In this document: positions 55,762 to 64,000 of the stretch, piece after piece
Layout: each line of letters opens with the position of its first letter
Position numbering within the stretch: position 1 is the stretch's first letter
Source of the DNA: Marinobacter sediminum
GTDB lineage: Bacteria; Pseudomonadota; Gammaproteobacteria; Pseudomonadales; Oleiphilaceae
Reading direction: 5' to 3'
NCBI RefSeq assembly: GCF_016820575.1
Contig: NZ_JAEMQH010000001.1
Location: forward strand, 434,001-498,000
DNA length: 64,000 nt
Translations under genes and position numbers: made by a program
The notes under the pieces: model-generated
What the model saw: only the letters and a program-made list of their open reading frames with translations
The model's database searches: none
What the model was told of the DNA's origin: nothing

Positions 55762-56298
55762 ATGACCACCGACAGCCACCCGGCATTCATTGATTTTGAG
55801 GCTTCCAGCCTCGACCTGATCGCGAGTTACCCGATTGAGGTCGGTCTCTGCATGCCCGATGGCACACTTCATAGCTGGCTGATCGCCCCACACGTACTTT
55901 GGCAGGACTGGTCAGACAGTGCGGAACGTATCCACGGCATTTCGCGGGCAACGCTGGAAGCCGAGGGCACCTCGGTACGGGACGTGGCGCATCACCTCAA
56001 CGAGCTGCTGCCAAACCAGGTTTTTTGCGATGCCTGGACCTTCGACAGCTTCTGGCTGCACCGGCTATTCCGGGCAGCCAAGGTACGGCCGGAGTTCCAG
56101 CTTGAATCCATATCCATGCTGCTGAACACACAGCAGGTCCGGGAATGGTCGGCTGTTCGCCAAGAGGTCATCGTCGAGTTGGGCTTACCGGTACACCGGG
56201 CCGCCAACGATGCGCTGATTCTGCACAAGACCTGGGAACGAATCCGACCGGAAGACAACGCGCCCCTGCCATCTACGGATCACAGCCATCAGGCCTGA
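55762..56298 (+). CDS. DEDD-family 3'-5' exonuclease-like protein
   Basis: 178 aa with the RNase T/DnaQ-like DEDD fold: AFIDFEASSLD (first D/E), FCDAWTFDSFW (second D) and HRAANDALILHKTW (H and last D). It acts on nucleic acid 3' ends; exact substrate unknown. Divergent from queC by 185 bp. Confidence 0.85.
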   Translation: MTTDSHPAFIDFEASSLDLIASYPIEVGLCMPDGTLHSWLIAPHVLWQDWSDSAERIHGISRATLEAEGTSVRDVAHHLNELLPNQVFCDAWTFDSFWLHRLFRAAKVRPEFQLESISMLLNTQQVREWSAVRQEVIVELGLPVHRAANDALILHKTWERIRPEDNAPLPSTDHSHQA

Positions 56299-56333
56299 TG
56301 CCTGATACTGATAGACCCCGAAAAATCTGGCCG

Positions 56334-56573
56334 TTAGTGGCGGACGCTTTTCGCGCGCAGGGCAATGACTTCCAGACCATCCTGAAGGGTGTTCAGGGTC
56401 CAGTAGGTCACCAGGGCCATCAAGCCTGCACCGACAACCGTAAAGATAAGATCTTCGCCGACTGGCTTTTCTTGTGCCAACACCATGTACAGCGCCAGAG
56501 CGGCGATGAGGGCAAGTTCGATAATTACGTGAGAGCGGAATTTGTTGCGGATAGAACCGGCTTGGTCGGTCAT
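56334..56573 (-). CDS. Small two-helix membrane protein, unknown
   Basis: 79 aa, two hydrophobic segments (about residues 17-33 and 44-62), basic C-terminus ending KSVRH. No family recognised. Weak ribosome site. Convergent with the exonuclease gene. Confidence 0.55.
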   Translation of the reverse strand: MTDQAGSIRNKFRSHVIIELALIAALALYMVLAQEKPVGEDLIFTVVGAGLMALVTYWTLNTLQDGLEVIALRAKSVRH

Positions 56574-56689
56574 TTGCTTAGGTTACAACCTCGTTGAAAT
56601 TCGATATGAATGATTAATCGATGCGCAAATTATCACCAAGTTAATGTCAAATTTCTGTACGAAGTAATGGCTACGAGGTTTCCACTATC

Positions 56690-56716
56690 AAAAAAAACGC
56701 AGCCAAAAGGCTGCGT
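56690..56716 (-). terminator. Intrinsic terminator on minus strand in the 542-bp unassigned region
   Basis: Leftward, ACGCAGCC-TTTT-GGCTGCGT followed by eight T. Good terminator strength, but no clear minus-strand gene upstream; any transcript would be a small RNA from 56.72-57.0 kb. Its other face precedes a short rightward ORF at 56732. Confidence 0.7.
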
Positions 56717-56731
56717 AGAAAGGAGAGATCC

Positions 56732-56866
56732 ATGCAGTTTCCGGCTCACCAGAACCTGTGGATTGCACAACGTAAAACACGTGACACTAGAAATTATCCC
56801 GACCAAGCCCCAAGCCGTCTGTACGGGTTTGCCGAAGCTCCCAGACTCTTGCAAACCCGCAACTAG
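56732..56866 (+). CDS. Possible 44-aa basic protein
   Basis: ATG 56732 with AAAGGAGAG seven nt upstream, ending TAG 56864-56866. Sequence begins MQFPAHQNLWIAQRKTRDTR and ends RLLQTRN, rich in Arg and Gln. No homologue recalled. The strong ribosome site is the only argument for reality. Confidence 0.35.
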   Translation: MQFPAHQNLWIAQRKTRDTRNYPDQAPSRLYGFAEAPRLLQTRN

Positions 56867-56906
56867 CCTATACACTGATGACTGAACCGAACCACAAAGA
56901 GCCGGT

Positions 56907-56996
56907 ATGTCCGAGATGATCACACAAACCTGTTTCCAGTCCGCTACAGATTGCCGCGTCGCGCAATCTGCGCGCGCTATGGTGAAAGACATCTAA
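56907..56996 (+). CDS. Possible leader peptide (29 aa) upstream of an attenuator-like structure
   Basis: ATG 56907 to TAA 56994-56996: MSEMITQTCFQSATDCRVAQ, then SARAMVKDI. A weak AAGAG precedes it by five bases. A hairpin CAGATTGC / GCAATCTG (56947-56970) lies inside. The stop is 15 bases before the antiterminator arm at 57012. Only context suggests translation. Confidence 0.3.
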   Translation: MSEMITQTCFQSATDCRVAQSARAMVKDI

Positions 56997-57011
56997 CGGC
57001 TTTCGGTCAGT

Positions 57012-57087
57012 CCCGGGAGCCTCAACAGCGACCGGGTCAGCTTCTCCGCAAGAACCCCGGTTGCTCAGGCTCCGGGGTTTTGTTTTT
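57012..57087 (+). promoter_or_regulatory. Candidate attenuator: antiterminator and intrinsic terminator
   Basis: Terminator stem AACCCCGG (57053-57060) with CCGGGGTT (57072-57079), then T-rich tract to 57087. Upstream CCCGGGAGCCT (57012-57022) can pair with AGGCTCCGGGG (57067-57077) in ten of eleven positions, which would destroy the terminator. The next gene begins at 57116, too close for an independent promoter after the terminator. Confidence 0.55.
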
Positions 57088-57115
57088 GCAGCCGCAAAAC
57101 GACAAGGAGAACATC

Positions 57116-57388
57116 ATGAAAAGACAACCGACAACACGTGCAGCAAACCAGCCTGACCATCAGCGTCCCGGAGCCCTGAAGCGTCCGGCCAAGCTGCCGC
57201 TGCTGGATGCGATCTGCAAAAAACTGAACCAGCGAGTCAATCTCGACGACGAACAGCGAGTGCTGGGTGTGTACGAGCGTGGCTGGATCTTCAAGGGCGT
57301 ACTCGGCAATCTTGATGGCGCCGAGGCCCGCTATGTCAGAGCCCTGGCCACTCGCTACAATTCATGGATTGCCCGTCAGGTGGCTTGA
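57116..57388 (+). CDS. Unknown basic 90-aa protein controlled through an attenuator-like leader
   Basis: ATG 57116 with AAGGAG six nt upstream. Charged N-terminus (MKRQPTTRAANQPDHQRPGA), then a compact segment KLPLLDAICKKLNQRVNLDDEQRVLGVYERGWIFKGVLGNLDGAEARYVRALATRYNSW. No domain recognised. A palindrome CCGGTCCTG / CAGGACCGG at 57402-57423 follows. Confidence 0.65.
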   Translation: MKRQPTTRAANQPDHQRPGALKRPAKLPLLDAICKKLNQRVNLDDEQRVLGVYERGWIFKGVLGNLDGAEARYVRALATRYNSWIARQVA

Positions 57389-57401
57389 TACTTAACCGCC
57401 G

Positions 57402-57423
57402 CCGGTCCTGCCTGCAGGACCGG
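57402..57423. terminator. Hairpin between convergent genes
   Basis: CCGGTCCTG and CAGGACCGG around CCTG. Shared by the rightward 90-aa gene and the leftward response regulator. No T-run, so moderate strength. Confidence 0.45.
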
Positions 57424-57439
57424 TGCAGCGCCAGAGCGT

Positions 57440-57853
57440 CTAGTGGGGCCGGTTGAACTCAAGCACCACGGCCGATTCACCGCCGTGCACTATTGAATAG
57501 TTGCTAATCACATCGGAAATCTTTTCTTGGGAATAGGGTTTAACCACATAGCCATTAGCGCCGGCACTGATCGCACGCTGAATGCTTTCAATGGAATCGT
57601 CGGCCGTCACCAATACTATGTGCTGCTCGGCCCGAGTCTTTTTAAACGCCCGCATCAACTCGTGCCCGTCGCCATCGGGCAGCCCCAGGTCGAGCAGGAT
57701 AATCTGAAACTCCTGATCCGCGAACGCCGCCTTGGCTGCCGCCGCGTCGACACAGGCAAATACCTGAGTGGCACCGGCCTGATAAAGCATACTGACCAGC
57801 CGCTCCCGCATGATTGGCTCGTCTTCTACTACCAGCACCCTGAGGTCACTCAT
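57440..57853 (-). CDS. CheY-like single-domain response regulator
   Basis: 137 aa. VVEDEPIMRERL start, phospho-acceptor region ILLDLGLPDGDGHEL, VTADDSIESIQRAISAGANGYVVKPYSQEKI. No output domain, so it probably acts by phosphotransfer or protein contact. Third gene of the leftward phosphorelay. ATG follows AAGGAG. Confidence 0.9.
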   Translation of the reverse strand: MSDLRVLVVEDEPIMRERLVSMLYQAGATQVFACVDAAAAKAAFADQEFQIILLDLGLPDGDGHELMRAFKKTRAEQHIVLVTADDSIESIQRAISAGANGYVVKPYSQEKISDVISNYSIVHGGESAVVLEFNRPH

Positions 57854-57899
57854 TGATTGTCTCCTTCAGTTTTGTGCACCCGGTCATTGTCTGGTTCCT

Positions 57900-58454
57900 T
57901 CATAGCGGATCGTTGCCCGACCGTCGTGGCAGATCGAGCGGTCCAGGCCGGACATCGACGGAGTGATGGGTGTCAGCCGTCGCATCGCCATAGCCGGCCC
58001 CTGAATCCGCGCCTTCGGTGCCAAAACGGGTCAGGATGTTGCTGATGCTGACCGCCGTGGAATACAGGGAGATGGCGATAATCAGCAGAATCGGCTGCAC
58101 AAATGCGACGAATCCGGGCACCTGGTTGCTTCCCAGTATACTCAGCATAAGAATTATCGCAGGCCCGAGCACGGCAAACAGCGTCAGGGCGATAAAGAAC
58201 ACGATCCGCTCTTTGTACCGCCCCAGGTCCCGGTTGGTCACCAACCCCAGCACGAACTTACCAATAGCCAGGCCGGCGAGGATGGCGGCAGCAATACTCA
58301 GGTCCGGGCGCATCAGGGTCTCGTGGAGCCGGCCATCCCAGAGTCGCTGCATGCCCAGCACCAGAAATGGGAAGAGCACGAACAGGATATCGGCGTAGGT
58401 ACCGTACATCATGCTCAAGGAAAACTGTTCGCTGCGGGGGTGTTTGTTATTCAT
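57900..58454 (-). CDS. Four-helix membrane protein of the phosphorelay operon
   Basis: 184 aa with four hydrophobic segments (about residues 18-160: ILFVLFPFLVLGMQRLW, AAILAGLAIGKFVLGLV, VFFIALTLFAVLGPAIILMLSILG, ILLIIAISLYSTAVSISNI). C-terminus soluble and charged. Between hybrid kinase and response regulator; 13 bases after the kinase stop. Role unknown, could be a sensor partner. Confidence 0.7.
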   Translation of the reverse strand: MNNKHPRSEQFSLSMMYGTYADILFVLFPFLVLGMQRLWDGRLHETLMRPDLSIAAAILAGLAIGKFVLGLVTNRDLGRYKERIVFFIALTLFAVLGPAIILMLSILGSNQVPGFVAFVQPILLIIAISLYSTAVSISNILTRFGTEGADSGAGYGDATADTHHSVDVRPGPLDLPRRSGNDPL

Positions 58455-58467
58455 TGGCCAGTTCCTG

Positions 58468-61400
58468 TCATTGTTCTGAGAAGTGCGATCGTGGCGATGT
58501 GGCTGCTGCCGAACACGCTCGTTCAATCATCGCATTGAGCTCGTCCAGCTCGCCGCGAACCCGCCCCCAATCCGGAGCCGCGGTTTTCAGCAGGGCCTCA
58601 ACCCTGCCCGCCTGCTCGGTCATTTTCGGGTAGCCCATGGCCCCCGCGGTGCCCTTGATCTGATGTGCCTCGGATTTCAGGGTCTCGACATCGCCATGAG
58701 TGCAGGCTGAGTCCATGCGCCGCTGACACTCCGGCAAACCTGCCAGGAACTGAGGCACCAGACGTTCAATGTCTTCATCCTCGACGTCGCTCCTGACACT
58801 GCCGGTCTGGGGCCGGAGGTACCGTTCCAGCAGGGCCTGAACATGAGTATGGTCAATGGGTTTGTTGAGCACGTCGTCACACCCGGCCGCCAACAGGGCG
58901 TCGCTCTCTTTCTGGTCTCCAGCGGTGAACGCGATAATGGGGCGCCGGAAACCGGTCTGCCGTAATAGCCGGGTGGCGGCAACACCGTCCATGCCCGGCA
59001 TGTGGCTGTCCATCAACACCAGATGGATCGACTCGGACAGAGCCCGGCGCACCGCGTCCTCACCACTGGCCACCGCCAGCACCTCCAGCCCCTGACGGCC
59101 CAGCATCCGCTCCACCAGGCGACGATTGTCCTCGCTATCCTCAGCCACCAGCACCCGGCCCTTAAAGGCACGGGCCGGAAGTTCGACCGATTCCGGCGTG
59201 AACTCCAGGTATCTGGCCAGGGCCTCGTAGAAACGCTGTTTATCAATGGGTTTGGCCAGATGCTCGTTGCAGCCCGCCAGGCGGTAGTCGGCTATGTCTT
59301 CGGCCATGACGTTGGCGGTGAGCGCGATCACCGGGGTATTGACGCCTGCCTCCCGCAACGCCGCAGTGGCATCGCGGCCATTCATCACTGGCATCTGGAT
59401 ATCCATCAGGATCAGGTCGAAGTAGTCGCGCAGGGCCAGCTCAAGGGCCTCAGCACCATTGCCAACGTGCACCAACTCGGCACCCGTGCGCGCCACCAAC
59501 AGCGACACCAAGCGCCGGTTGGTCTCGTTATCTTCAGCGCAGAGAATGCGCCCCGTCAGACTCGGCGCCAGCACCATCGGAATGGTACGCCGGCGCTGGC
59601 TCAGTTCCGAGGCATCCTGCAGGAAATAAACGTTGGCAAGGGCTCCGGTGCGAATCGACAGTTCAAATTCACTGCCCTCGCCGTAAGTGCTGCGCACCTC
59701 GATATCGCCACCCAGCATTTCTGCCAGGCGCCGGGAAATACTCAGCCCCAGCCCGGTACCACCGTACTGCCGGGAGATGGCGGCGCTGCCCTGGGCAAAC
59801 GGATCAAACAGTCGTACCAGCTGTTCTGGCTTCATTCCGATGCCGGTATCAACCACTCGGGCAATCAGGGTTTCGCGTTCTCGATCACACCGAATTAACA
59901 AGGAGATAGAGCCCTTTTCAGTGAACTTAAGCGCATTTCCGCACAAATTGATAATTATCTGCCGCAACCGGGTGGGGTCAGTGAGAATCCGTTCCGGCAA
60001 CGGATATTCACAGACAATGCTGAATTCGAGACCCTTTTCCCGAGCTCTCGGGGCAAAGAATGCGCGAATTTCATCCAGCAGCTCCGGCAGGTCCACCAGC
60101 ACCACATCCACGGCCAGTTTGTTGGCGTCGATCTTGGAGTGATCAAGAATGTCGTTGACCAGTTCCAGCAGGTGCCGACCGCTACGCACAACGGTTTCCG
60201 CGCTGCTGCGCTTTTCCTGAGGACTCAGGTCCGGTTCCAGCAAGGTCTCGCCATAACCAATGATCGCCGCCAGCGGGGTCCGGATTTCGTGGCTCATGTT
60301 GGCCAGGAACTGGCTCTTGGCCTCGGCCGAATTGCGCGCCACTTCCTTTTCCAGCCGCTCCTGTTCGCGTTCGCGCTCAATGCGCTGACGCTGGCGACTT
60401 TCTGTGGCATCGATGCAAGTGCCTTCCAGATGGGTGGGCTCGCCGTTCGCGTCATACACCGTGTGCAGGGAGATGTTGGCCCAGCGCTCCTCGCCATCGC
60501 TGGTCAGATACCGGGTTTCCACGCCCTTGATCATACCCTCAGCTTCCAGCTGCGCCACCACTCGTTGCCGAACCCGGTCATCAACAATGCAGGTTTCCAG
60601 CACATCGAGGTTACGGGCCAACAATTCACGGGCACTGCTGTACCCCATCAGCTCTGCCATCGCAGGATTGACGGTGATGAAGCGGCGATCCGGCGACATC
60701 TGAAACACACCTTCAATGGCATTATCAAACAGCGACTGATAGCGCTGCAGGTTCGACAATGCCCGCTGGCTCCACCCCAGGGCTTCGCCCTGAACCTGCT
60801 TGATCCGGTCGGCCAAGGCAAAGGAAAACAGGATGATCTGGGCCGTCAGCCCGATCTGTGGTGAGTAGTTGGTGAGGGGGTTGAGCGGCAGATAGCCCAT
60901 CACCGTGAGGGCGTAAACCCCGAACCCAATCAACGCCAGGGTCCAGGCAAAGAAGTAGGAGCGGGCAGCAGGGTTGTAATAGCGCCAGGACAGATAACTG
61001 ACCACGATCAACACCACACTGAGCACCAGTGAGCCAATGACGATCCACTCCATCGCCACATGGTAGGGCAGGAACAGCGACAGCACGCCTGTTACCACCA
61101 CCGAGTACAAGCACAGCCGCAGCACCTGGTCGAGATCGGCCGAGCGCTCCCGGGTTTCTAGCAGGTGGCGGGCCATCAGCAGACCCCAGAACCAGGTCAT
61201 GATGATCTGTAAATGCAGGTAGGCCTTATCAAACAGAGCCGGCCGGCTGTCCAGCAACTGGATGCCATGCACCTGTTCCGTGACGATAAATATGGCCGCT
61301 GAAACCAGGTAGAGCACGTAATAGATGTTACTGCGTTCGCGCACCGATACTGCAACGAACAGGTTGTACGCAAGGATGGCCAGCACGGCGCCTAACAGCA

Positions 61401-62034
61401 GTCCCCGCACCACCTCGTCCACGGACACTTTCTGGATATAGGCATTGGGATGCCAGAGGGTGAGAGGCAGGCGGAAGGTATTGGTGTTGGTAATGCGCAA
61501 ATAGACGGTGTTGACCGAGTCCGGCAACAATCCGAGCCGGAAGGTAGGGTTAGGGACGGCCAGATCCCGCTCGGTCCAATTGTCCTGGTAACCGGCCCGG
61601 CTCTGCTGCACAACCTCCCCCCCCTGCACCAGATACAAACGCACCTCATCCACCAGGGGCAGAGCCAGCTCCAGGATCCAGTCGTTCGCTCCGGCGCTAC
61701 CGAGCGTGCGCACGTCAAACCGGACCCAGTAGGCTGATTCGGTGTAACCGAAGTTGAGCACGCCCCTCTCGTGCCGGGTAAAGGCGCTGAGACCGCGATC
61801 CTTGACGGTATTGAACTCCAGCTGCTGTTGAGGGTCTTCCAGGTACCAGATGCAACGGCTCAGGTCACGGACGGCGGTGGTACTGCTGTTCAAAACCAGG
61901 GAGCCGTCACGACAGGCGGGCTGAATGGACGCTGACGACGACAGAGATGCCGTCAGCAGGATCAACAACGCCACCAGCACGCGCAGCGCAGCGCGAACCA
62001 CCGGGGCCGATGTCGAATAATGCCGTTGCCGCAA
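58468..62034 (-). CDS. Hybrid sensor histidine kinase: 7TMR-DISM, PAS, HK, two REC, Hpt
   Basis: 1188 aa. Signal/extracytoplasmic 7TMR-DISMED2 (about 50-170), seven helices 7TMR-DISM (180-390), PAS (430-550), HisKA with H582 in SHEIRTPLAA, HATPase (690-800), REC1 with D878, REC2 with D1009, Hpt with H1124 in EAHQIKGTAGA. This matches the LadS/RetS sensor type but with a complete internal phosphorelay. TTG 62034 is chosen since AAGGAG lies eight nt upstream and MRQRHYSTSAP precedes the first helix. The diguanylate cyclase at 5427 is a conceivable downstream partner only by family. Confidence 0.88.
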   Translation of the reverse strand: MRQRHYSTSAPVVRAALRVLVALLILLTASLSSSASIQPACRDGSLVLNSSTTAVRDLSRCIWYLEDPQQQLEFNTVKDRGLSAFTRHERGVLNFGYTESAYWVRFDVRTLGSAGANDWILELALPLVDEVRLYLVQGGEVVQQSRAGYQDNWTERDLAVPNPTFRLGLLPDSVNTVYLRITNTNTFRLPLTLWHPNAYIQKVSVDEVVRGLLLGAVLAILAYNLFVAVSVRERSNIYYVLYLVSAAIFIVTEQVHGIQLLDSRPALFDKAYLHLQIIMTWFWGLLMARHLLETRERSADLDQVLRLCLYSVVVTGVLSLFLPYHVAMEWIVIGSLVLSVVLIVVSYLSWRYYNPAARSYFFAWTLALIGFGVYALTVMGYLPLNPLTNYSPQIGLTAQIILFSFALADRIKQVQGEALGWSQRALSNLQRYQSLFDNAIEGVFQMSPDRRFITVNPAMAELMGYSSARELLARNLDVLETCIVDDRVRQRVVAQLEAEGMIKGVETRYLTSDGEERWANISLHTVYDANGEPTHLEGTCIDATESRQRQRIEREREQERLEKEVARNSAEAKSQFLANMSHEIRTPLAAIIGYGETLLEPDLSPQEKRSSAETVVRSGRHLLELVNDILDHSKIDANKLAVDVVLVDLPELLDEIRAFFAPRAREKGLEFSIVCEYPLPERILTDPTRLRQIIINLCGNALKFTEKGSISLLIRCDRERETLIARVVDTGIGMKPEQLVRLFDPFAQGSAAISRQYGGTGLGLSISRRLAEMLGGDIEVRSTYGEGSEFELSIRTGALANVYFLQDASELSQRRRTIPMVLAPSLTGRILCAEDNETNRRLVSLLVARTGAELVHVGNGAEALELALRDYFDLILMDIQMPVMNGRDATAALREAGVNTPVIALTANVMAEDIADYRLAGCNEHLAKPIDKQRFYEALARYLEFTPESVELPARAFKGRVLVAEDSEDNRRLVERMLGRQGLEVLAVASGEDAVRRALSESIHLVLMDSHMPGMDGVAATRLLRQTGFRRPIIAFTAGDQKESDALLAAGCDDVLNKPIDHTHVQALLERYLRPQTGSVRSDVEDEDIERLVPQFLAGLPECQRRMDSACTHGDVETLKSEAHQIKGTAGAMGYPKMTEQAGRVEALLKTAAPDWGRVRGELDELNAMIERACSAAATSPRSHFSEQ

Positions 62035-62162
62035 AATGTGATCTCCTTGCGGGCAGATGCCTGTCTTATCGTTTATTGTCAGCATTCACAGCGGGGCCGA
62101 GAATCCCGCAGACGATCACTTTAGCGGTTTACCCGCGATTGCGCACCTCAGAGTCCGACTAA

Positions 62163-63191
62163 ATGAGACATATCCGCCACTTCATTCAGATCGCCTGCAT
62201 CCCTCTGGTGCTTGCCGGCTGCGGTTCCGAGGATTCCGGGCCAAGTGCCTTCAACCCCGCCACTAATGTGGATGTCACCTTTTCGACCTTTACCCTGACC
62301 GAGGCCACCGACATCCTGTTGTTCAGTGACCTGGTTCTGGCGGTAGAGCCGGCTGACAGCGATGACACCACAGACCAGGATATCGCCGCAGGCATTCGCG
62401 CCCAACTCGCCGTCTTTCTGGAGCTGAACTATCCAGACGACGACCCAACGGCCATCGCCTCGGTGCGCAATCCGCTGGATTTGATGCGCCGGGTGATTGG
62501 TGAAAGCGCTATTGGCAATTTTATCGATGGCCGACGCTACATGAGCGAGCGCATTAATGACGGACAGGCTGGCGAGTACAGCAACACCACCAACAACGTT
62601 TCAATCCGATTCACCGATCAGCAGGCGCTGACAGACGGGCTGGAGGTGTCCGAGTACAGCTGGCGTTACCCGATCGTGAAATGGGTGTACGCGCCGGACA
62701 GCTCCAATCGGGTCACACGGGTGATTAACTGGGTGGCTTCCGGGTCGTTCGGGGCAGATACCACCAACCCCAGCGCCACCCTCGGTACCCAGTACCTGGC
62801 CCGGGACTTCCAGACCTCCGGATACAATGACGGCGCCCGGGCACTCACAGAAGGCAGCATCGTGATTGAGGGCGAGCGGGAAATGGCGTTTGTCCGGTAT
62901 TATCAGGGACTCAACACCGACATTGTACGAATTGATGGCACGGCTATTGGCACCAACGGGGGCACTGAAGGTGGGCCGGAGTTCGAGTTTGCGGGGGAAA
63001 CCATTGATTGTCTGCGCATTGAAATGAACTACACCGATCCGTCGGTTGCGGTGTTCACCTCACTGGACGAACCACCGCAGCAGAACGATCCCGACAACCC
63101 CGGGCAAACCGAAGCCAATCCGGATTACTGCCTGAATCTGGACACTCCAAGGTCAAGCTACGCGACCGCGCCTAGCGGGCTGCGCAACTGA
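62163..63191 (+). CDS. Unknown lipoprotein
   Basis: 342 aa. Lipobox LAGC with acylated Cys near residue 20 (VLAGCGSEDS). Remaining sequence is beta-rich, no family recognised. Divergent from the hybrid kinase by 128 bp, so could be a ligand-side partner, though unsupported. Confidence 0.7.
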   Translation: MRHIRHFIQIACIPLVLAGCGSEDSGPSAFNPATNVDVTFSTFTLTEATDILLFSDLVLAVEPADSDDTTDQDIAAGIRAQLAVFLELNYPDDDPTAIASVRNPLDLMRRVIGESAIGNFIDGRRYMSERINDGQAGEYSNTTNNVSIRFTDQQALTDGLEVSEYSWRYPIVKWVYAPDSSNRVTRVINWVASGSFGADTTNPSATLGTQYLARDFQTSGYNDGARALTEGSIVIEGEREMAFVRYYQGLNTDIVRIDGTAIGTNGGTEGGPEFEFAGETIDCLRIEMNYTDPSVAVFTSLDEPPQQNDPDNPGQTEANPDYCLNLDTPRSSYATAPSGLRN

Positions 63192-63206
63192 TCCGGCCCA
63201 TGCCGA

Positions 63207-63464
63207 TCAACTCATGTTCCGATCACTCAGGTCCCAGTTCTGCAGAAAACCTTTTTTCTGGTCGATTATGCGCTGGTAACTGGAAATCATGAGCGCGACG
63301 TGGGGTGCCTGGGTCAGACGCAGGACTTCAATGCGACGCTGCAAGCGCTCAACTTCCGAGCTGACGCGCTGGTGCACGTGGTTGCGGACACTGTCGTGCT
63401 GATCAAGGTCCACCGTTCGTTCGAACTGGCCCTGGCGGGCGGGCGTGGGCGCTGGCTTGTCCAT
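63207..63464 (-). CDS. Small coiled-coil protein, unknown
   Basis: 85 aa from ATG 63464 (a longer start to 63500 possible). Heptad-like HQRVSSEVERLQRRIEVLRL and SSYQRIIDQKKGFLQNW. No domain known. Convergent with the lipoprotein gene by 15 bp. Confidence 0.55.
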   Translation of the reverse strand: MDKPAPTPARQGQFERTVDLDQHDSVRNHVHQRVSSEVERLQRRIEVLRLTQAPHVALMISSYQRIIDQKKGFLQNWDLSDRNMS

Positions 63465-63661
63465 TCGGCATCTCGTCCATTGAGTGTTGATAAGGTCCAT
63501 CTCCCAGCTTCAGAGTGTGCCCAGCTACTCCGCCGAGTGCAATAAAAATGAACAGAGTTTCACTTTTATTCAAGCGCCTAAATTGGGCCACCACTCTCTC
63601 CACGTTGCCAGCCCTGCTATAGTTCCCTTTAATTCATTCCCTGTACTGTCCGAGAGTGACC

Positions 63662-64000
63662 ATGCCCCAGACTTCCGTCTCCGATACCCTCCGAGAATAC
63701 CTGTCCTTGCTGGAACTGCTGGATGACGCCTATTGGGAAGCCGGCAACATCCATCACAAGGACATGCTGTACGACATCATCAGCATTTTTAGTCAGGAAG
63801 TGGCCGAGATGAACAAGCTCAGCATCCAGGACCATCACTACCCGTACGAAGTCATTACCGAGGGAATCCGGCGGGTGGTGCCCAAGTTGGAGAGACTGGA
63901 TGAAAACCGTGAGGATGTGATCCAGAGGACCCAGACACTGACCGACTTCCGCGACATCCTGTCGTCAGTGCTGGGCATTTTGGAAGATCAGTTGAGAACG
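63662..64000 (+). CDS. Unknown protein, N-terminal part (runs off window)
   Basis: ATG 63662 to the window edge, 113 residues without stop. Soluble and helical, with TLREYLSLLELLDDAYWEAG and LQIDH-like acidic segments such as IFSQEVAEMNKL. No family recognised; partial. Confidence 0.65.
   Translation, partial: MPQTSVSDTLREYLSLLELLDDAYWEAGNIHHKDMLYDIISIFSQEVAEMNKLSIQDHHYPYEVITEGIRRVVPKLERLDENREDVIQRTQTLTDFRDILSSVLGILEDQLRT

Noticed and set aside
56633..56992. 119-codon minus-strand frame
   Set aside because: Runs through the minus-strand terminator at 56690-56716 and shows no ribosome-binding site; more likely non-coding.

Overview
The window reads as a chromosomal segment of a moderately GC-rich marine gammaproteobacterium, most likely Marinobacter or a close relative. 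The main pointers are a WS/DGAT wax-ester synthase, an ectoine gene cluster with its dedicated aspartokinase, an OprI-like lipoprotein, a type II NADH dehydrogenase and a LadS/RetS-like hybrid kinase. That identification is inference from gene content; there is no 16S gene here. I see no phage, transposase, plasmid or CRISPR sequence. Coding density is high, and most long reverse-frame ORFs are shadows of real genes.

Layout. 1-9.8 kb: end of nirD, wax-ester synthase, TM2 protein, AraC regulator facing a PF10118 protein, YafJ-like amidotransferase, diguanylate cyclase, SDR, short NfeD + QmcA pair, yfbR. 9.8-16.9 kb: periplasmic binding protein, very large DUF748/AsmA-like protein, pdxH, tag, DUF6482 and DUF3429 pair, and an unusual RpoS-like sigma factor. 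16.9-20.5 kb: ectA, ectB and ask, transcribed leftward from a good sigma-70-type promoter but without ectC. 20.6-26.3 kb: the least explained block, all leftward: a TVP38/TMEM64-flavin reductase fusion translationally coupled to a radical SAM protein, a long palindrome, then a Na+/solute symporter followed by an atypical metallophosphatase. 26.5-31.1 kb: ECF sigma/anti-sigma pair, YiiX-like protein, and a polar amino acid (cystine-type) ABC importer. 31.2-37.8 kb: VTT-domain protein, PEBP, ankyrin protein, spermidine-synthase-like protein, LOG protein, AhpD/TetR divergent pair with twin operators, NDH-2, tRNA-Gly(CCC). 37.8-45.7 kb: NhaP2 antiporter, L,D-transpeptidase next to an OprI/Lpp-like lipoprotein, a second SPFH + (long) NfeD pair, SDR, a LysM L,D-transpeptidase, and a TMEM165/GDT1-type Mn exporter behind a yybP-ykoY manganese riboswitch. 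45.7-54.2 kb: MarR + DHA2 efflux pump, second MFS, WYL regulator followed by an ExeM-like secreted nuclease, alpha/beta hydrolase, AraC regulator. 54.2-64 kb: queC-queE, DEDD exonuclease, a possible transcription attenuator in front of an unknown 90-aa protein, a three-gene phosphorelay (hybrid kinase, four-helix membrane protein, CheY-like regulator), a lipoprotein and two small unknown genes.

Points that most deserve follow-up: the radical SAM/symporter/metallophosphatase block with its degenerate phosphatase motif, the ectC-less ectoine cluster, the attenuator-like leader at 56.9-57.1 kb with mutually exclusive hairpins, the GTG start whose ribosome-binding site lies inside an 11-bp perfect stem at 14.9 kb, and the WYL regulator coupled to a secreted nuclease. 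No database search was run; family assignments rest on recognising motifs and lengths.
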